This document shows, piece after piece, positions 7,359 through 15,937 of a stretch of 23,048 nt of DNA. Numbering within the stretch: the stretch's first letter is position 1; each line of letters begins with the position of its first letter. The translations under genes were made by a program, and so were the position numbers. Under the pieces are notes generated by a model. It was not told where the DNA came from and did not search any database. It was given only the letters and a program-made list of their open reading frames with translations. The DNA comes from JABHHG01 sp964419445 (lineage in GTDB: Bacteria; Fidelibacterota; Marinisomatia; SCGC-AAA003-L08; D37C17), in NCBI GenBank assembly GCA_964419445.1, contig CAYQPE010000020.1:1-23048 (forward strand), written 5' to 3'.

Positions 7359-7640
7359 ATGTATAAAAAGAAAAAGCTAACGAAGAAAAAGCATCGTAAG
7401 AATCAATTAAGATTAAAAGCGAAATTAAAAGAATCTTTAGGGAAGAAAAAGGTTGTAAAAGCAACACCAAAGAAAACGGTGAAAAAAGCAGAAGCCCCCA
7501 AAAAGAAAGTGCCAGCTAAAAAGGTCGCCGCAAAAAAAACAACGACTAAAAAGCCTACTGCAAAAAAAGAAGCTACTAAAAAAGCTCCAGCTAAAAAGAC
7601 CGCCAAAAAGACTGCCAAAAAGGCTACAGAAAAGAAATAG
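7359..7640 (+). CDS. Lys/Ala-rich histone-H1-like basic protein
   Basis: A 93-aa extremely basic protein. The first 30 residues are Lys/Arg-rich without Ala-Pro repeats (KKKKLTKKKHRKNQLRLKAK), and from about residue 33 it consists of degenerate (P/T)AKK, APKKK and ATKK repeats typical of eukaryotic H1 C-terminal tails and bacterial H1-like proteins (AlgP/HctB type). Such proteins bind DNA or RNA through charge. ATG 7359 has AAGGG at about seven bases, and a strong terminator follows the stop, so it is probably a monocistronic, real gene. The opposite-strand open frames across it are low-complexity mirrors (Phe/Ala-rich). A small ribosome-associated role for the N-terminal part is an alternative. 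Confidence 0.85.
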   Translation: MYKKKKLTKKKHRKNQLRLKAKLKESLGKKKVVKATPKKTVKKAEAPKKKVPAKKVAAKKTTTKKPTAKKEATKKAPAKKTAKKTAKKATEKK

Positions 7641-7650
7641 TTTTCTCATA

Positions 7651-7683
7651 AAGCGGAATAAAACAACTATTCCGCTTTTTTTT
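7651..7683 (+). terminator. Rho-independent terminator after the Lys-rich gene
   Basis: A perfect 10-bp stem, AAGCGGAATA (7651-7660) pairing with TATTCCGCTT (7668-7677), with a 7-base loop and a run of eight T at 7676-7683. It lies 10 bases after the stop of the histone-H1-like gene and before the ribosome site of the next gene. Confidence 0.93.
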
Positions 7684-7698
7684 AAAAGGAGAAATTTT

Positions 7699-8334
7699 AT
7701 GAAACAGAAATTTTTTATTGATACTCATAAAGGTGCAACTGCACCTTTTGTGTTATTATTAATGTATATTTTAAATATATGGGATAATACAACTGCATGG
7801 GTTTACTTTGGATTACATGGTTCTTATGGACTTATGTGGGTATTAAAAAGTAAAATTTTTCCAGACAAATCTTGGGATGCTCCCTGTTCAATTTGGTACG
7901 GACTGTTTATTTGGAGTGGGTTGAGTCTTTACTGGTTATCTCCATGGATAATCCTCTCAGGTTATTTTAATAATGGTGTACCCCAAGAAGCCTCACCATG
8001 GTATATTGGATTATGCGTATTTATGTTTTCGAGTGGAGTCTTTTGCCATTTTGCTGCTGATATGCAAAAGCATACTCAATTAAAACTAAATCCTGAAAAT
8101 CTCATTACCGATGGTATGATGAAGCGGTGTAGAAATACCAATTATTTTGGTGAATTACTAATTTATTTAGGTTTTGGTTTATTGGCACAACATTGGATTC
8201 CATTGGTGGCATTGACACTTATCATAATAATTATTTGGATACCGAATATTATTCGGAAAGAAAAATCATTATCTCGATATGGGGAATTTGAGGTGTATAA
8301 GAAAAATTCTTCTCTTATTTTTCCGTTTTTTTAA
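7699..8334 (+). CDS. Isoprenylcysteine carboxyl methyltransferase-like / DUF1295-type membrane enzyme
   Basis: A 211-aa integral membrane protein with about five helices. Its C-terminal half matches the isoprenylcysteine methyltransferase / steroid 5-alpha-reductase-like (DUF1295) superfamily. Seen: LITDGMMKRCRNTNYFGEL at 135-153, corresponding to the family dGxyRxxRNPxYxGE, and RKEKSLSRYGEFEVYKK at 186-202, corresponding to the terminal ExxLxxxxGxxYxxY. The final IFPFF also fits. Family members are SAM-dependent methyltransferases or NADPH reductases; which applies cannot be decided. The usual Pro of RNPxY is Thr here. The start is supported by AGGAG at 7687-7691. The stop overlaps the convergent patatin gene: both stop codons lie in the TTAA at 8331-8334. 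Confidence 0.82.
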   Translation: MKQKFFIDTHKGATAPFVLLLMYILNIWDNTTAWVYFGLHGSYGLMWVLKSKIFPDKSWDAPCSIWYGLFIWSGLSLYWLSPWIILSGYFNNGVPQEASPWYIGLCVFMFSSGVFCHFAADMQKHTQLKLNPENLITDGMMKRCRNTNYFGELLIYLGFGLLAQHWIPLVALTLIIIIIWIPNIIRKEKSLSRYGEFEVYKKNSSLIFPFF

Positions 8335-10517
8335 AATTTATAACCAGCATTAAAAATGAATTTAGATTCGAAATCATGAGGTGAATTATATGTTTTGGGT
8401 CTAAGGCTCCAAACAAATTCTAAAGGTCCAACAGGAGAGGTGAGGGTTACTCCCACTCCATAACTCCATAAGTTTTTAACGATATCACTTTCATTAAATT
8501 GATTAGAAATAATATTTGACATCATCAATTTACAAAAGATATCTTTTTTATGTCGATAACGATATTTTAAACTCACTATTGATGTATTTAATCCATTGAG
8601 TTGATTTTCGTTATACCCAATTAATAAGTTTGGTCCACCATAAATTGTTTTTCGATGAATAGGTGTATGCTCAGTGGCATTTTGATAGAATGAAGAAAAA
8701 GAAAGCGTATGTCTATTCCACGTTAAATATTTATCAAATTGAAGGGAATACCAATTATACTCATCAATTTGATTTTTCATACCTTCACCCCAATTATTAT
8801 TTTCATAGAGCAAGGTTATATTTGAGCCCTCCATGGGAAGTAGTATATCATCTATGGTATCAAGGTGAATTGAAATTTTAGCATATCTATTTTTTTCCCA
8901 TCCATGAGATAGTTGTTGGGAATCATCACCAAATTTACGTTCTAATCGAAAATCATCGTGGCGAAACTCCCATTCCATGGTCCAAAAATTCTTTAGTAAA
9001 AAACCTAAACCAATACCGAACCCATTTGATTCTGTAGCGTAGGGGAATTCATTATCTTCAAATATCAATGGATAGAACAAATCATAGTGATGATAATAAT
9101 TTCTAATAAAGGGGTAGAGGGGGAAATCCATGGTGCGGCTGGGATAATATAATTGTGCAATATTTTTTCGAATTCCTGCAAATTGAGCATGCTCTTCAAA
9201 TACAAGTCCTGGAAACCATGTACTATTGATTCTTAAATTTATTGCACCTATAAAACCATAGCGATTATCCCATCGTAACCCAGTATTAAATTCTCGCATA
9301 GACTTTTCTGCAATTAAAATATTAAGATTTATTGTATCATCATCATTTAGTGAAATTTCATAGAATATCGTATTAAAATAACCCAAGCTATAAATTTCAT
9401 TAATACGTGCTTCTAATTCTTTTGAATTAAATACATCACCTGGTTCATATCCAATTAAACGATATAAGAAATTAAAGGATAGTTGTTTATTTCCATGAAT
9501 ATCAATTGAAGAAAGAATTGGATTTTTTACGGATACAGGGAGTGATTTATGTTTTACAATGGTACCGACTTTCTCTTTAATCGCTTTTAGTTCCTCTGCA
9601 TATTGAACCCCTGCTTCATAACCTCGTGCCACCATTGGTAAAAATTTACTGTTTAAGAAGTCTGTAGAATAAAACCCCTTTAAATTTGGTCGAATAACTA
9701 AATCAGATAAATCTTCATTTTCGTATTCTAATTCATATTCATGAACGCTAATAGATTGTTCTAATACATTAATAATATTCTTTATTTGATGTGGCTTTTT
9801 ATTTTGCGATGCAACATTTACAGAGATTACAATGTCTGCTCCCATTTCTTTTACTACATCGACAGGTAAATTATTTATAACACCGCCATCAATAAGCAAA
9901 GAATCACCCCATTCAACAGGAGCAAAAATGGTAGGAATAGACAGACTTGACCGTACAGCGCGAGTAAGAGAGCCACTATCTAATACTACTTGATTCCCCG
10001 TTATTAAATCCATTGCTACACATTTAAAGGGGATAGGAAATTTTGTAAAATCATTTATTTGTTCGAACTCATGATACCATTGGCTTAATTCCATCAATGT
10101 GGATTGTCCTTGAATAAACCCTGTAGGTGCAACAGGTTTAGTACCATCTAACCCAAATTTTAGCTGATATTTTCCAGATTCTTTTTTTCTGAAGTATGGT
10201 AGTTTGTTTCGTGGAGGTAAGTCAGAGAGTACACTTTCCCAATTAGTTTGTGTACCCATTTTTTCTAATTCATATCCCGTTTTTCCGATGGCATATAAAG
10301 ATCCTGTTATTGCACCAAAACTGGCAGAAGCAATATAGTCAATTGGGATTTGCAAAGAATCTAATACTTTTAAAACTCCAACATGGGCAAATCCACGAGC
10401 ACCTCCACCAGATAAAACCAAGCCAACTTTTGGTCTAGTATCATTTGCAAAAATTAAAGTAGTAGAAAAAAAGCAGATTAAGAGGAGGATCCCTCTCAAA
10501 TTTATAAAAAATTTCAT
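8331..10517 (-). CDS. Patatin-like phospholipase fused to POTRA and BamA-like outer-membrane barrel
   Basis: A 728-aa exported protein: signal peptide at 1-24, patatin domain about 28-320, one POTRA-like domain about 335-405, and a BamA/Omp85-type barrel about 410-728 ending in Phe. The architecture is that of PlpD-type autotransporters and related patatin-Omp85 fusions, in which the barrel carries a lipase to the cell surface. Seen: the oxyanion loop GGGARG at 37-42, nucleophile elbow SASFG at 64-68 (Ser66), and the second catalytic residue Asp210 in DGG at 210-212. The elbow departs from the usual GxSxG: its first Gly is Ser. The expected activity is lipid acyl hydrolysis in the outer membrane or outside the cell. 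It lies downstream of the C25 peptidase gene, separated from it by a terminator, so it has its own transcript. Confidence 0.93.
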   Translation of the reverse strand: MKFFINLRGILLLICFFSTTLIFANDTRPKVGLVLSGGGARGFAHVGVLKVLDSLQIPIDYIASASFGAITGSLYAIGKTGYELEKMGTQTNWESVLSDLPPRNKLPYFRKKESGKYQLKFGLDGTKPVAPTGFIQGQSTLMELSQWYHEFEQINDFTKFPIPFKCVAMDLITGNQVVLDSGSLTRAVRSSLSIPTIFAPVEWGDSLLIDGGVINNLPVDVVKEMGADIVISVNVASQNKKPHQIKNIINVLEQSISVHEYELEYENEDLSDLVIRPNLKGFYSTDFLNSKFLPMVARGYEAGVQYAEELKAIKEKVGTIVKHKSLPVSVKNPILSSIDIHGNKQLSFNFLYRLIGYEPGDVFNSKELEARINEIYSLGYFNTIFYEISLNDDDTINLNILIAEKSMREFNTGLRWDNRYGFIGAINLRINSTWFPGLVFEEHAQFAGIRKNIAQLYYPSRTMDFPLYPFIRNYYHHYDLFYPLIFEDNEFPYATESNGFGIGLGFLLKNFWTMEWEFRHDDFRLERKFGDDSQQLSHGWEKNRYAKISIHLDTIDDILLPMEGSNITLLYENNNWGEGMKNQIDEYNWYSLQFDKYLTWNRHTLSFSSFYQNATEHTPIHRKTIYGGPNLLIGYNENQLNGLNTSIVSLKYRYRHKKDIFCKLMMSNIISNQFNESDIVKNLWSYGVGVTLTSPVGPLEFVWSLRPKTYNSPHDFESKFIFNAGYKF

Positions 10518-10561
10518 ACCTAAAATAACGGGTAGTTGGACTTAATTATCAAGTGAATTAT

Positions 10562-10598
10562 AAAAAAATCCCGCCTCAGATTAGTATCCAAGGCGGGA
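10562..10598 (-). terminator. Rho-independent terminator after the C25 peptidase gene
   Basis: TCCCGCCT (10569-10576) pairs with AGGCGGGA (10591-10598), giving 8 bp around a 14-base loop. The seven A at 10562-10568 become a T-run when read on the minus strand. It lies 30 bases beyond the peptidase stop, before the patatin start at 10517. Confidence 0.88.
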
Positions 10599-10628
10599 AT
10601 CTCCTTCAAGTTAGAGTAGGGTGTACTC

Positions 10629-13600
10629 TTATTTTAGTAACATAATTTTTTGGCTTGATGTAAATTTTTGAGAATTTGAAGTAATCATATAAATACCTGA
10701 TGGCAATTCATTTGCATCCCATGAAAATTGGTGTTTACCTGCATTCAAGTGTGCATCATGAATAACATCCACTTTTTGTCCTAACATATTATACACAGAA
10801 ATATTCACATGTCCATTTTCTGGGAGTGATAATGAAAACTGTGTTGATGGATTAAATGGATTTGGATATGCCTGAGATAATTTAAACTCTGAAATGGTAT
10901 TTAATTGGATTTCTCCATTTGAGTTTGCAACTATTACATCCATAATTTCAAAATCAGAATTAATTGTAAATAATTCATCAGATTGGGGTGAAACAATAAT
11001 AATATGAGTAGCATTACCATTTGATTTCATATTTGCAAACATTGCATCATCAGTTAATTGAATTTGAGCATTATTATCATGCTTGATTTTTAATTCAATA
11101 CCCCCAATAAACCCATTTGATTTTAGTTCTAATCCATGTTGAGTTTTTAAAAGTTGTGCATCATCAGCATCATCAGCACGAACGTCTAAGATTATGTTCA
11201 CAATAAGAATGATATCCAAAACATTTAATGCATTATCATTATTTAAGTCACCCAATTGGAAATTAGGTTCTTGAAGATCAAGAATCATATTCACCAACAC
11301 AATGATGTCAAGAACGTTTATTGTGTCATCCATATTCACATCACCCATTTGGAAGGGGGTGCCTTCAGTAGTTTCACAAACTTCATTGGATTGATAAGAT
11401 TGGAATGTTTCATACAATGCTGAAACGGTGTAGCAATAAGTTGAGCCACCCAATACATTTTCATCTAAATGAGAAGTTGATGATGTATACGTTAAGAATT
11501 CACCATCTTTAAATACATTATAGCCAGTAACTTCTTCACGAGATGTGTGTAAGCTCACCAATACAGGTGGATTTTCTGCACGAAATTCACGTTGTTGATA
11601 AGTGAGTTCATTATTGTTCAATGAAAGTAAACCACCGCAATCACCGCCATCATTTTCGTAACAAGTTAAATCACAACCATAAGCTTGGTCTTCACAGTCA
11701 CCAACACCGTCACCAATCCAATATTCAGAGCAACAGTCACCATCACCTGAACAATCTTCTACATAACCTGCATCACATTCTCCATTACCACCACCACAAT
11801 CATCTGGGCAAGAAAATTGATCTTCACCTGAATAATAGTCACAATAACCATCACCACAATACCCTTCATTACCACCATTGTCAGTACAATCAAAATATTG
11901 ACTTTCACATAAGGTATCCCAAGCGGTGTCACAGCAATATGGATCTATCTCAATAACATACCCATAACACTCATCATTATATGGTGCGTCTGCAACACAG
12001 TCATATTGGTTTGGTTCATTCCATTCAACAAGAATACCATCTTCAATTTCTGTGGCTGTAACATCTGTAGGAGGAGCAGCATCACCACTAAATGGCATAC
12101 CGATAGTAGTTGAAAAAGTAAACTCATGATTTGAAACACAATCGGTTTCACAATTTGTAGTTTGGCTATTACCAAAATCTAATGTGAAAGAAACAACGGT
12201 ACCATTTGGAGTATCAGCATCAGATTCAAGGATAAATATAGCATTATCAGAAGTTCCTGCAAGCATTGCATACCAAATAAATGGATTACCTTCACCAACA
12301 TCTATATATTCGCTGGTTGTGGATAGTTCAGCTCCAGGGTACATGACGAAATCTGCAGAACCATTATTGGCACAATTTACAGATAATGTTACAGATTCAC
12401 CTGCATCCCAAGTTCCATTTCCATCTGCATCATCAAATACAGGGTTAGAGGAAACAAATAATGGTGCATTAACAGGAATTGAAAAGTTGCCCATCCATGA
12501 GTTATCACCATCAGAATAAATAATATCAAAGTCAACTAGATGTCCATCAGGAGTAGCTGTAAGCAATTCAACACTAAAGGAGTCAGAACTATCTGAATTT
12601 CCATTTGCTAAAATGTTTCCAAAGGAAAGATTTGCATCAGTAATTGTGGCATACATATCATCAGTGGATACGGTTGCGGTTACACCATTTGCATTATCTA
12701 CACCTACATTTTCAGCTGAAAGTGATATTTGTGTAGTTTGCCCGTATAAAAATTGGCCATCATTACCCAATTCGCTTTCTAACTCATAATTGTCGTGAAT
12801 GATGTATGCACCTTCAGGCGCAATTACATTTATGACTTCTTGAACAGCGAATGTATTGTAGCCAGTAACCACTAAGTCATATTCACCTGGTTGTAAATCA
12901 ATTTGGGATAAATCAATGGATGCTAATCCATTATTCCCATAAGCGTAGGCAAGCAATTCTCCATGTTGTGAGAAAGCTGCTGTTACTTCAGAGCCAGTAT
13001 AGTTTATATCCAATTGTGAAGTACCAATTACGATAGAGTTAGGATATGTAGCATTTAATGATGAAGGTGAATCAGATCTAAAGTGAATGGATGGATCTCC
13101 AAACAGAGTCCAATAATTGGTTTCATTGATTCCATTTCCACCTTGCATATCATTCATATACATACATCCATTGGTTACAATTCCACCGATAGTATGACTC
13201 ACACCTTCAGCGGCAGTTTCTGTAAGGAGTTGATTCATTCCATATTGTCCATGCATAGGTGGCTCCCAAGACTGACTTATGGTGGAACCTACATGGGCAA
13301 TACCCCCAATGGCTTCACCATTATTGGTAGCTCGTAACCATGATTCTGCAAATGAATTGGTTTGAGTATTAAACTCACCCACATTACAACCCACAGTTAT
13401 TACAAATGGTAGTTTTCCTGCATTATCTAAATTTTCCACATGTGAAACTTCAATAGGTGAACCATTACCCCAGCCTAATTGCCAACCATGTCCTGTATAG
13501 TTGATAATACTTACGCCATCATTTATTGCATCAATTCCACCTTGAATGGATTGGTTTGGATCATAAATTCCTGTCGTTGATGAGTATGTATAGTCAAGTA

Positions 13601-14783
13601 ACATGGGGTCAATTATAGTCTCTAAAAATACATCATCAGTCAATCCACCCCAACCTGGACCTTGGTTTGACCCTGCACTAAAGGTAGTATGATACCACTC
13701 AGCGCCAGCTTGAGCATTTTGTTCGTAGTCTATTGATCGTTCAATTTGCGTGATTAACTCCGGTGGTGAATTGGCAGAAAAACGGCCAACAAACAATTCA
13801 GAGTATGAATCATTACCTTCAACAAAACCATAACTTGGGTCAGAGGCACTTCCACTTACAGAAGGAGAAGGTACTTGGTTAATATCACCAACTAGAAGTA
13901 GAAAGGTAAGTCCATTATCATAATAGTAATTATCTACAAATGCTTCGATAGAACTTGAATTTCCACCAATATCTGATACATTTACAATTTCTGTAGGAAT
14001 ACCCTTTTTGTTTTTCCATTCTACGAAAGGTTCCATTTCATCCATAAAATCACCATAAGAAACAATGAGCATATTTCCTTGTTCTTCTACAAATTCGTAT
14101 CGAGTATCATTAGTGTTAAAATTTTCAAAATGACTATTATATACTTTTATAAAATCATGATCTATAACATCATTTTCATTGCTAATAACGTTAATTTCTC
14201 CAGGACCATGGGCAAATACCGAAACTATAATTTCTGTATATACTTTTAATGATTTTTGAACAGGGTTATATTGGAATGGATAAACATTAAGGGCTAATCC
14301 TCTCATTTCTCTTAAAATATATGGTGTATTTAAATCTGATAACTTCCCTGGAAAAAATTCATCACGGGAATAACTGTCATTCCAGGTAAAACTTACTTCA
14401 TCTGGATTAACTAATCGAGAGAGATTCCCTTTTGAAGGTGCAATATCAATATTATCTACTGTAAAGTAATCTGCAGATTCAATTCTTGTATTCATCTGTG
14501 CATCATTTGGAATTCTTATAGATGCAGATAATTTTTGTAAATCTGGAGCGCCATTTTCTAAAAGTGATGCCCCCAATGGAGTACTTACACGAAATGCATC
14601 TCCATTTTCTGTATTCACTTGAGAAAGAGAATATCCATTAAGGGTAAATTTTATAGTAGTTGCGTTTTCACTATTGCTTACAACTTCTTTTGAATATGCA
14701 GTAGGATTTTCAGTTATAATAGAATGCCACTCTGTAGAGAATGCCATCGTAATCACAATTATAGATGCTAATAATCTTTTCAT
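10629..14783 (-). CDS. Gingipain-like C25 cysteine peptidase with Cys-rich insert, dockerin and T9SS sorting domain
   Basis: A 1384-aa secreted protease. Domains: signal peptide 1-16; N-terminal propeptide to about 225; peptidase C25 core about 235-565 with catalytic His432 in TGHG and Cys466 in VGCNVGEF; beta-sandwich segments about 575-895; an FN3-like domain starting at 903 (PPTDVTA) and resuming about 1075-1140, split by a Cys-rich insert (about 928-1050); dockerin repeats GDVNMDDTINVLDI at 1147-1160 and GDLNNDNALNVLDI at 1178-1191; and a type A T9SS sorting domain about 1300-1384 (SQAYPNPFNPSTQFSL near its start). Such proteins cross the outer membrane by the type IX system and degrade extracellular protein or process other T9SS cargo. 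The start ATG 14783 has AGGGA just upstream. A terminator follows the stop. All key catalytic residues are present. Confidence 0.93.
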   Translation of the reverse strand: MKRLLASIIVITMAFSTEWHSIITENPTAYSKEVVSNSENATTIKFTLNGYSLSQVNTENGDAFRVSTPLGASLLENGAPDLQKLSASIRIPNDAQMNTRIESADYFTVDNIDIAPSKGNLSRLVNPDEVSFTWNDSYSRDEFFPGKLSDLNTPYILREMRGLALNVYPFQYNPVQKSLKVYTEIIVSVFAHGPGEINVISNENDVIDHDFIKVYNSHFENFNTNDTRYEFVEEQGNMLIVSYGDFMDEMEPFVEWKNKKGIPTEIVNVSDIGGNSSSIEAFVDNYYYDNGLTFLLLVGDINQVPSPSVSGSASDPSYGFVEGNDSYSELFVGRFSANSPPELITQIERSIDYEQNAQAGAEWYHTTFSAGSNQGPGWGGLTDDVFLETIIDPMLLDYTYSSTTGIYDPNQSIQGGIDAINDGVSIINYTGHGWQLGWGNGSPIEVSHVENLDNAGKLPFVITVGCNVGEFNTQTNSFAESWLRATNNGEAIGGIAHVGSTISQSWEPPMHGQYGMNQLLTETAAEGVSHTIGGIVTNGCMYMNDMQGGNGINETNYWTLFGDPSIHFRSDSPSSLNATYPNSIVIGTSQLDINYTGSEVTAAFSQHGELLAYAYGNNGLASIDLSQIDLQPGEYDLVVTGYNTFAVQEVINVIAPEGAYIIHDNYELESELGNDGQFLYGQTTQISLSAENVGVDNANGVTATVSTDDMYATITDANLSFGNILANGNSDSSDSFSVELLTATPDGHLVDFDIIYSDGDNSWMGNFSIPVNAPLFVSSNPVFDDADGNGTWDAGESVTLSVNCANNGSADFVMYPGAELSTTSEYIDVGEGNPFIWYAMLAGTSDNAIFILESDADTPNGTVVSFTLDFGNSQTTNCETDCVSNHEFTFSTTIGMPFSGDAAPPTDVTATEIEDGILVEWNEPNQYDCVADAPYNDECYGYVIEIDPYCCDTAWDTLCESQYFDCTDNGGNEGYCGDGYCDYYSGEDQFSCPDDCGGGNGECDAGYVEDCSGDGDCCSEYWIGDGVGDCEDQAYGCDLTCYENDGGDCGGLLSLNNNELTYQQREFRAENPPVLVSLHTSREEVTGYNVFKDGEFLTYTSSTSHLDENVLGGSTYCYTVSALYETFQSYQSNEVCETTEGTPFQMGDVNMDDTINVLDIIVLVNMILDLQEPNFQLGDLNNDNALNVLDIILIVNIILDVRADDADDAQLLKTQHGLELKSNGFIGGIELKIKHDNNAQIQLTDDAMFANMKSNGNATHIIIVSPQSDELFTINSDFEIMDVIVANSNGEIQLNTISEFKLSQAYPNPFNPSTQFSLSLPENGHVNISVYNMLGQKVDVIHDAHLNAGKHQFSWDANELPSGIYMITSNSQKFTSSQKIMLLK

Positions 14784-14900
14784 AATTCCCTCAATTTTAA
14801 ATACATGGAAGTGCCTTCAATTGGCAATCTTCACCGCCTCAATTTAAAAAATGAAAAAACATGTGATATAACCCTAAATTGTAAAAATTTGTAAGTACAC

Positions 14901-14922
14901 TAATTGTAAGATGTTACAATTA
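14901..14922 (-). terminator. Hairpin at the end of the DUF1028-dockerin gene, possible weak terminator
   Basis: A perfect 9-bp inverted repeat, TAATTGTAA (14901-14909) and TTACAATTA (14914-14922), with a 4-base loop. It includes the stop codon of the gene. It is AT-only apart from one pair per arm and has no immediate T-run, so termination is uncertain. Confidence 0.35.
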
Positions 14923-15828
14923 CAGAATGATGTTTACGATCAGAATGATATCTTGTATATTAATGATGCCATCACCATTGACATCACCCAGATAAGTATG
15001 AGCAAAGGTAGGGGGGATATGTCCTAAAATTATATTAACTATGGTTACGATATCTAATATATCAATAATTCCATCTTGATTTAAATCGCCATGATTTTGG
15101 GGAAATTCTGATTCGAGCCAATCATTGAACATATATTGTAGCGAATCAATTGGCTCTAACCATTCTCCAGTTTCATTGAAATGAGGAATAACAGTATTAA
15201 CATTTAAATCTAAGTAATAGTTATTGTTTGAATCATCAGGTTTTGCCACACGGATAAATGCTGAGAGTGTAGATATCCCTTCATCTAAACAGCGAGTATC
15301 TGCTCCGGGTATATTTGCTCCCTGTAATGCAGCCATTAACCGTTGGGATAAATGACCCGTTGTATTAATGAAGTTTGATTCCATTTCCTGTAAAACATGA
15401 AAACCCAAGAGGATATTACCTTGAATTGCATAAGTTGGACCATTTAAATGGCCTTTCCAATTGCCACAGTCTTCACCTGTAAAAGATGCACTACGTCCAT
15501 TATTTTCTATGTCAACCACCCCATATTGACGTATCCCCGGATTATTTGACACATCATTAGATTCCAACAAATTTACAATTTCTTCAGGAGAGTAACCTTG
15601 GTCCATATAAGAAGACGCATTGTTTTGATTTGTGGGGTGATAATATGACTGTGTATGAATTGCTCCCAATCCAACATGAATATCGCTGATAATGATAGAA
15701 CCTGCAATACATGAACCGCCAGCACTGCCCACTTCTCCCGTTTCTGGATCAACCGCTACAATTGAAAATGTAGCAAAACAAATGGATGAAGCTAGTATAA
15801 GAATCAATAATTGATGTGTTTTATGCAT
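14920..15828 (-). CDS. DUF1028 putative Ntn-hydrolase with C-terminal dockerin
   Basis: A 302-aa exported protein from ATG 15828. Residues 1-19 form a signal peptide (hydrophobic LLILILASSICFA). Residues 19-235 match DUF1028, a family with a predicted Ntn-hydrolase fold: ATFSIVAVDPETGEVGSAGG at 19-38 near the mature N-terminus, ASFTGEDC at 114-121 and YAIQGNILLG at 133-142. Residues 247-302 form a dockerin pair: GDLNQDGIIDILDI at 247-260 and GDVNGDGIINIQDI at 281-294, each with a calcium-loop D-x-N-x-D. The protein ends within the last dockerin helix, with no T9SS sorting domain. A TTG at 15873 would add 15 residues ahead of the signal peptide; I prefer the ATG because the signal peptide then has a normal length. 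It is upstream of the C25 gene on the same strand, 136 bases apart. Confidence 0.87.
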   Translation of the reverse strand: MHKTHQLLILILASSICFATFSIVAVDPETGEVGSAGGSCIAGSIIISDIHVGLGAIHTQSYYHPTNQNNASSYMDQGYSPEEIVNLLESNDVSNNPGIRQYGVVDIENNGRSASFTGEDCGNWKGHLNGPTYAIQGNILLGFHVLQEMESNFINTTGHLSQRLMAALQGANIPGADTRCLDEGISTLSAFIRVAKPDDSNNNYYLDLNVNTVIPHFNETGEWLEPIDSLQYMFNDWLESEFPQNHGDLNQDGIIDILDIVTIVNIILGHIPPTFAHTYLGDVNGDGIINIQDIILIVNIIL

Positions 15829-15937
15829 GACTAAAGTTAAAAAACCTATGTAACAATTTGTGATAAATTTCAAGGAAACCTATGGAATAGCTGTAAATTA
15901 GTATCTTGTATTTTTACACATTCCTTAAGGTATATTT

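Noticed and set aside
7403..7649. Two Phe-rich minus-strand frames that look like hydrophobic proteins
   Set aside because: They mirror the AAA/AAG/GCN codons of the Lys/Ala-rich gene on the plus strand.
11621..11956. Plus-strand open frame very rich in His and Asn
   Set aside because: It is the exact complement of the Cys/Asp/Gly-rich insert of the C25 peptidase; its composition is explained by that gene, and it has no start signals.
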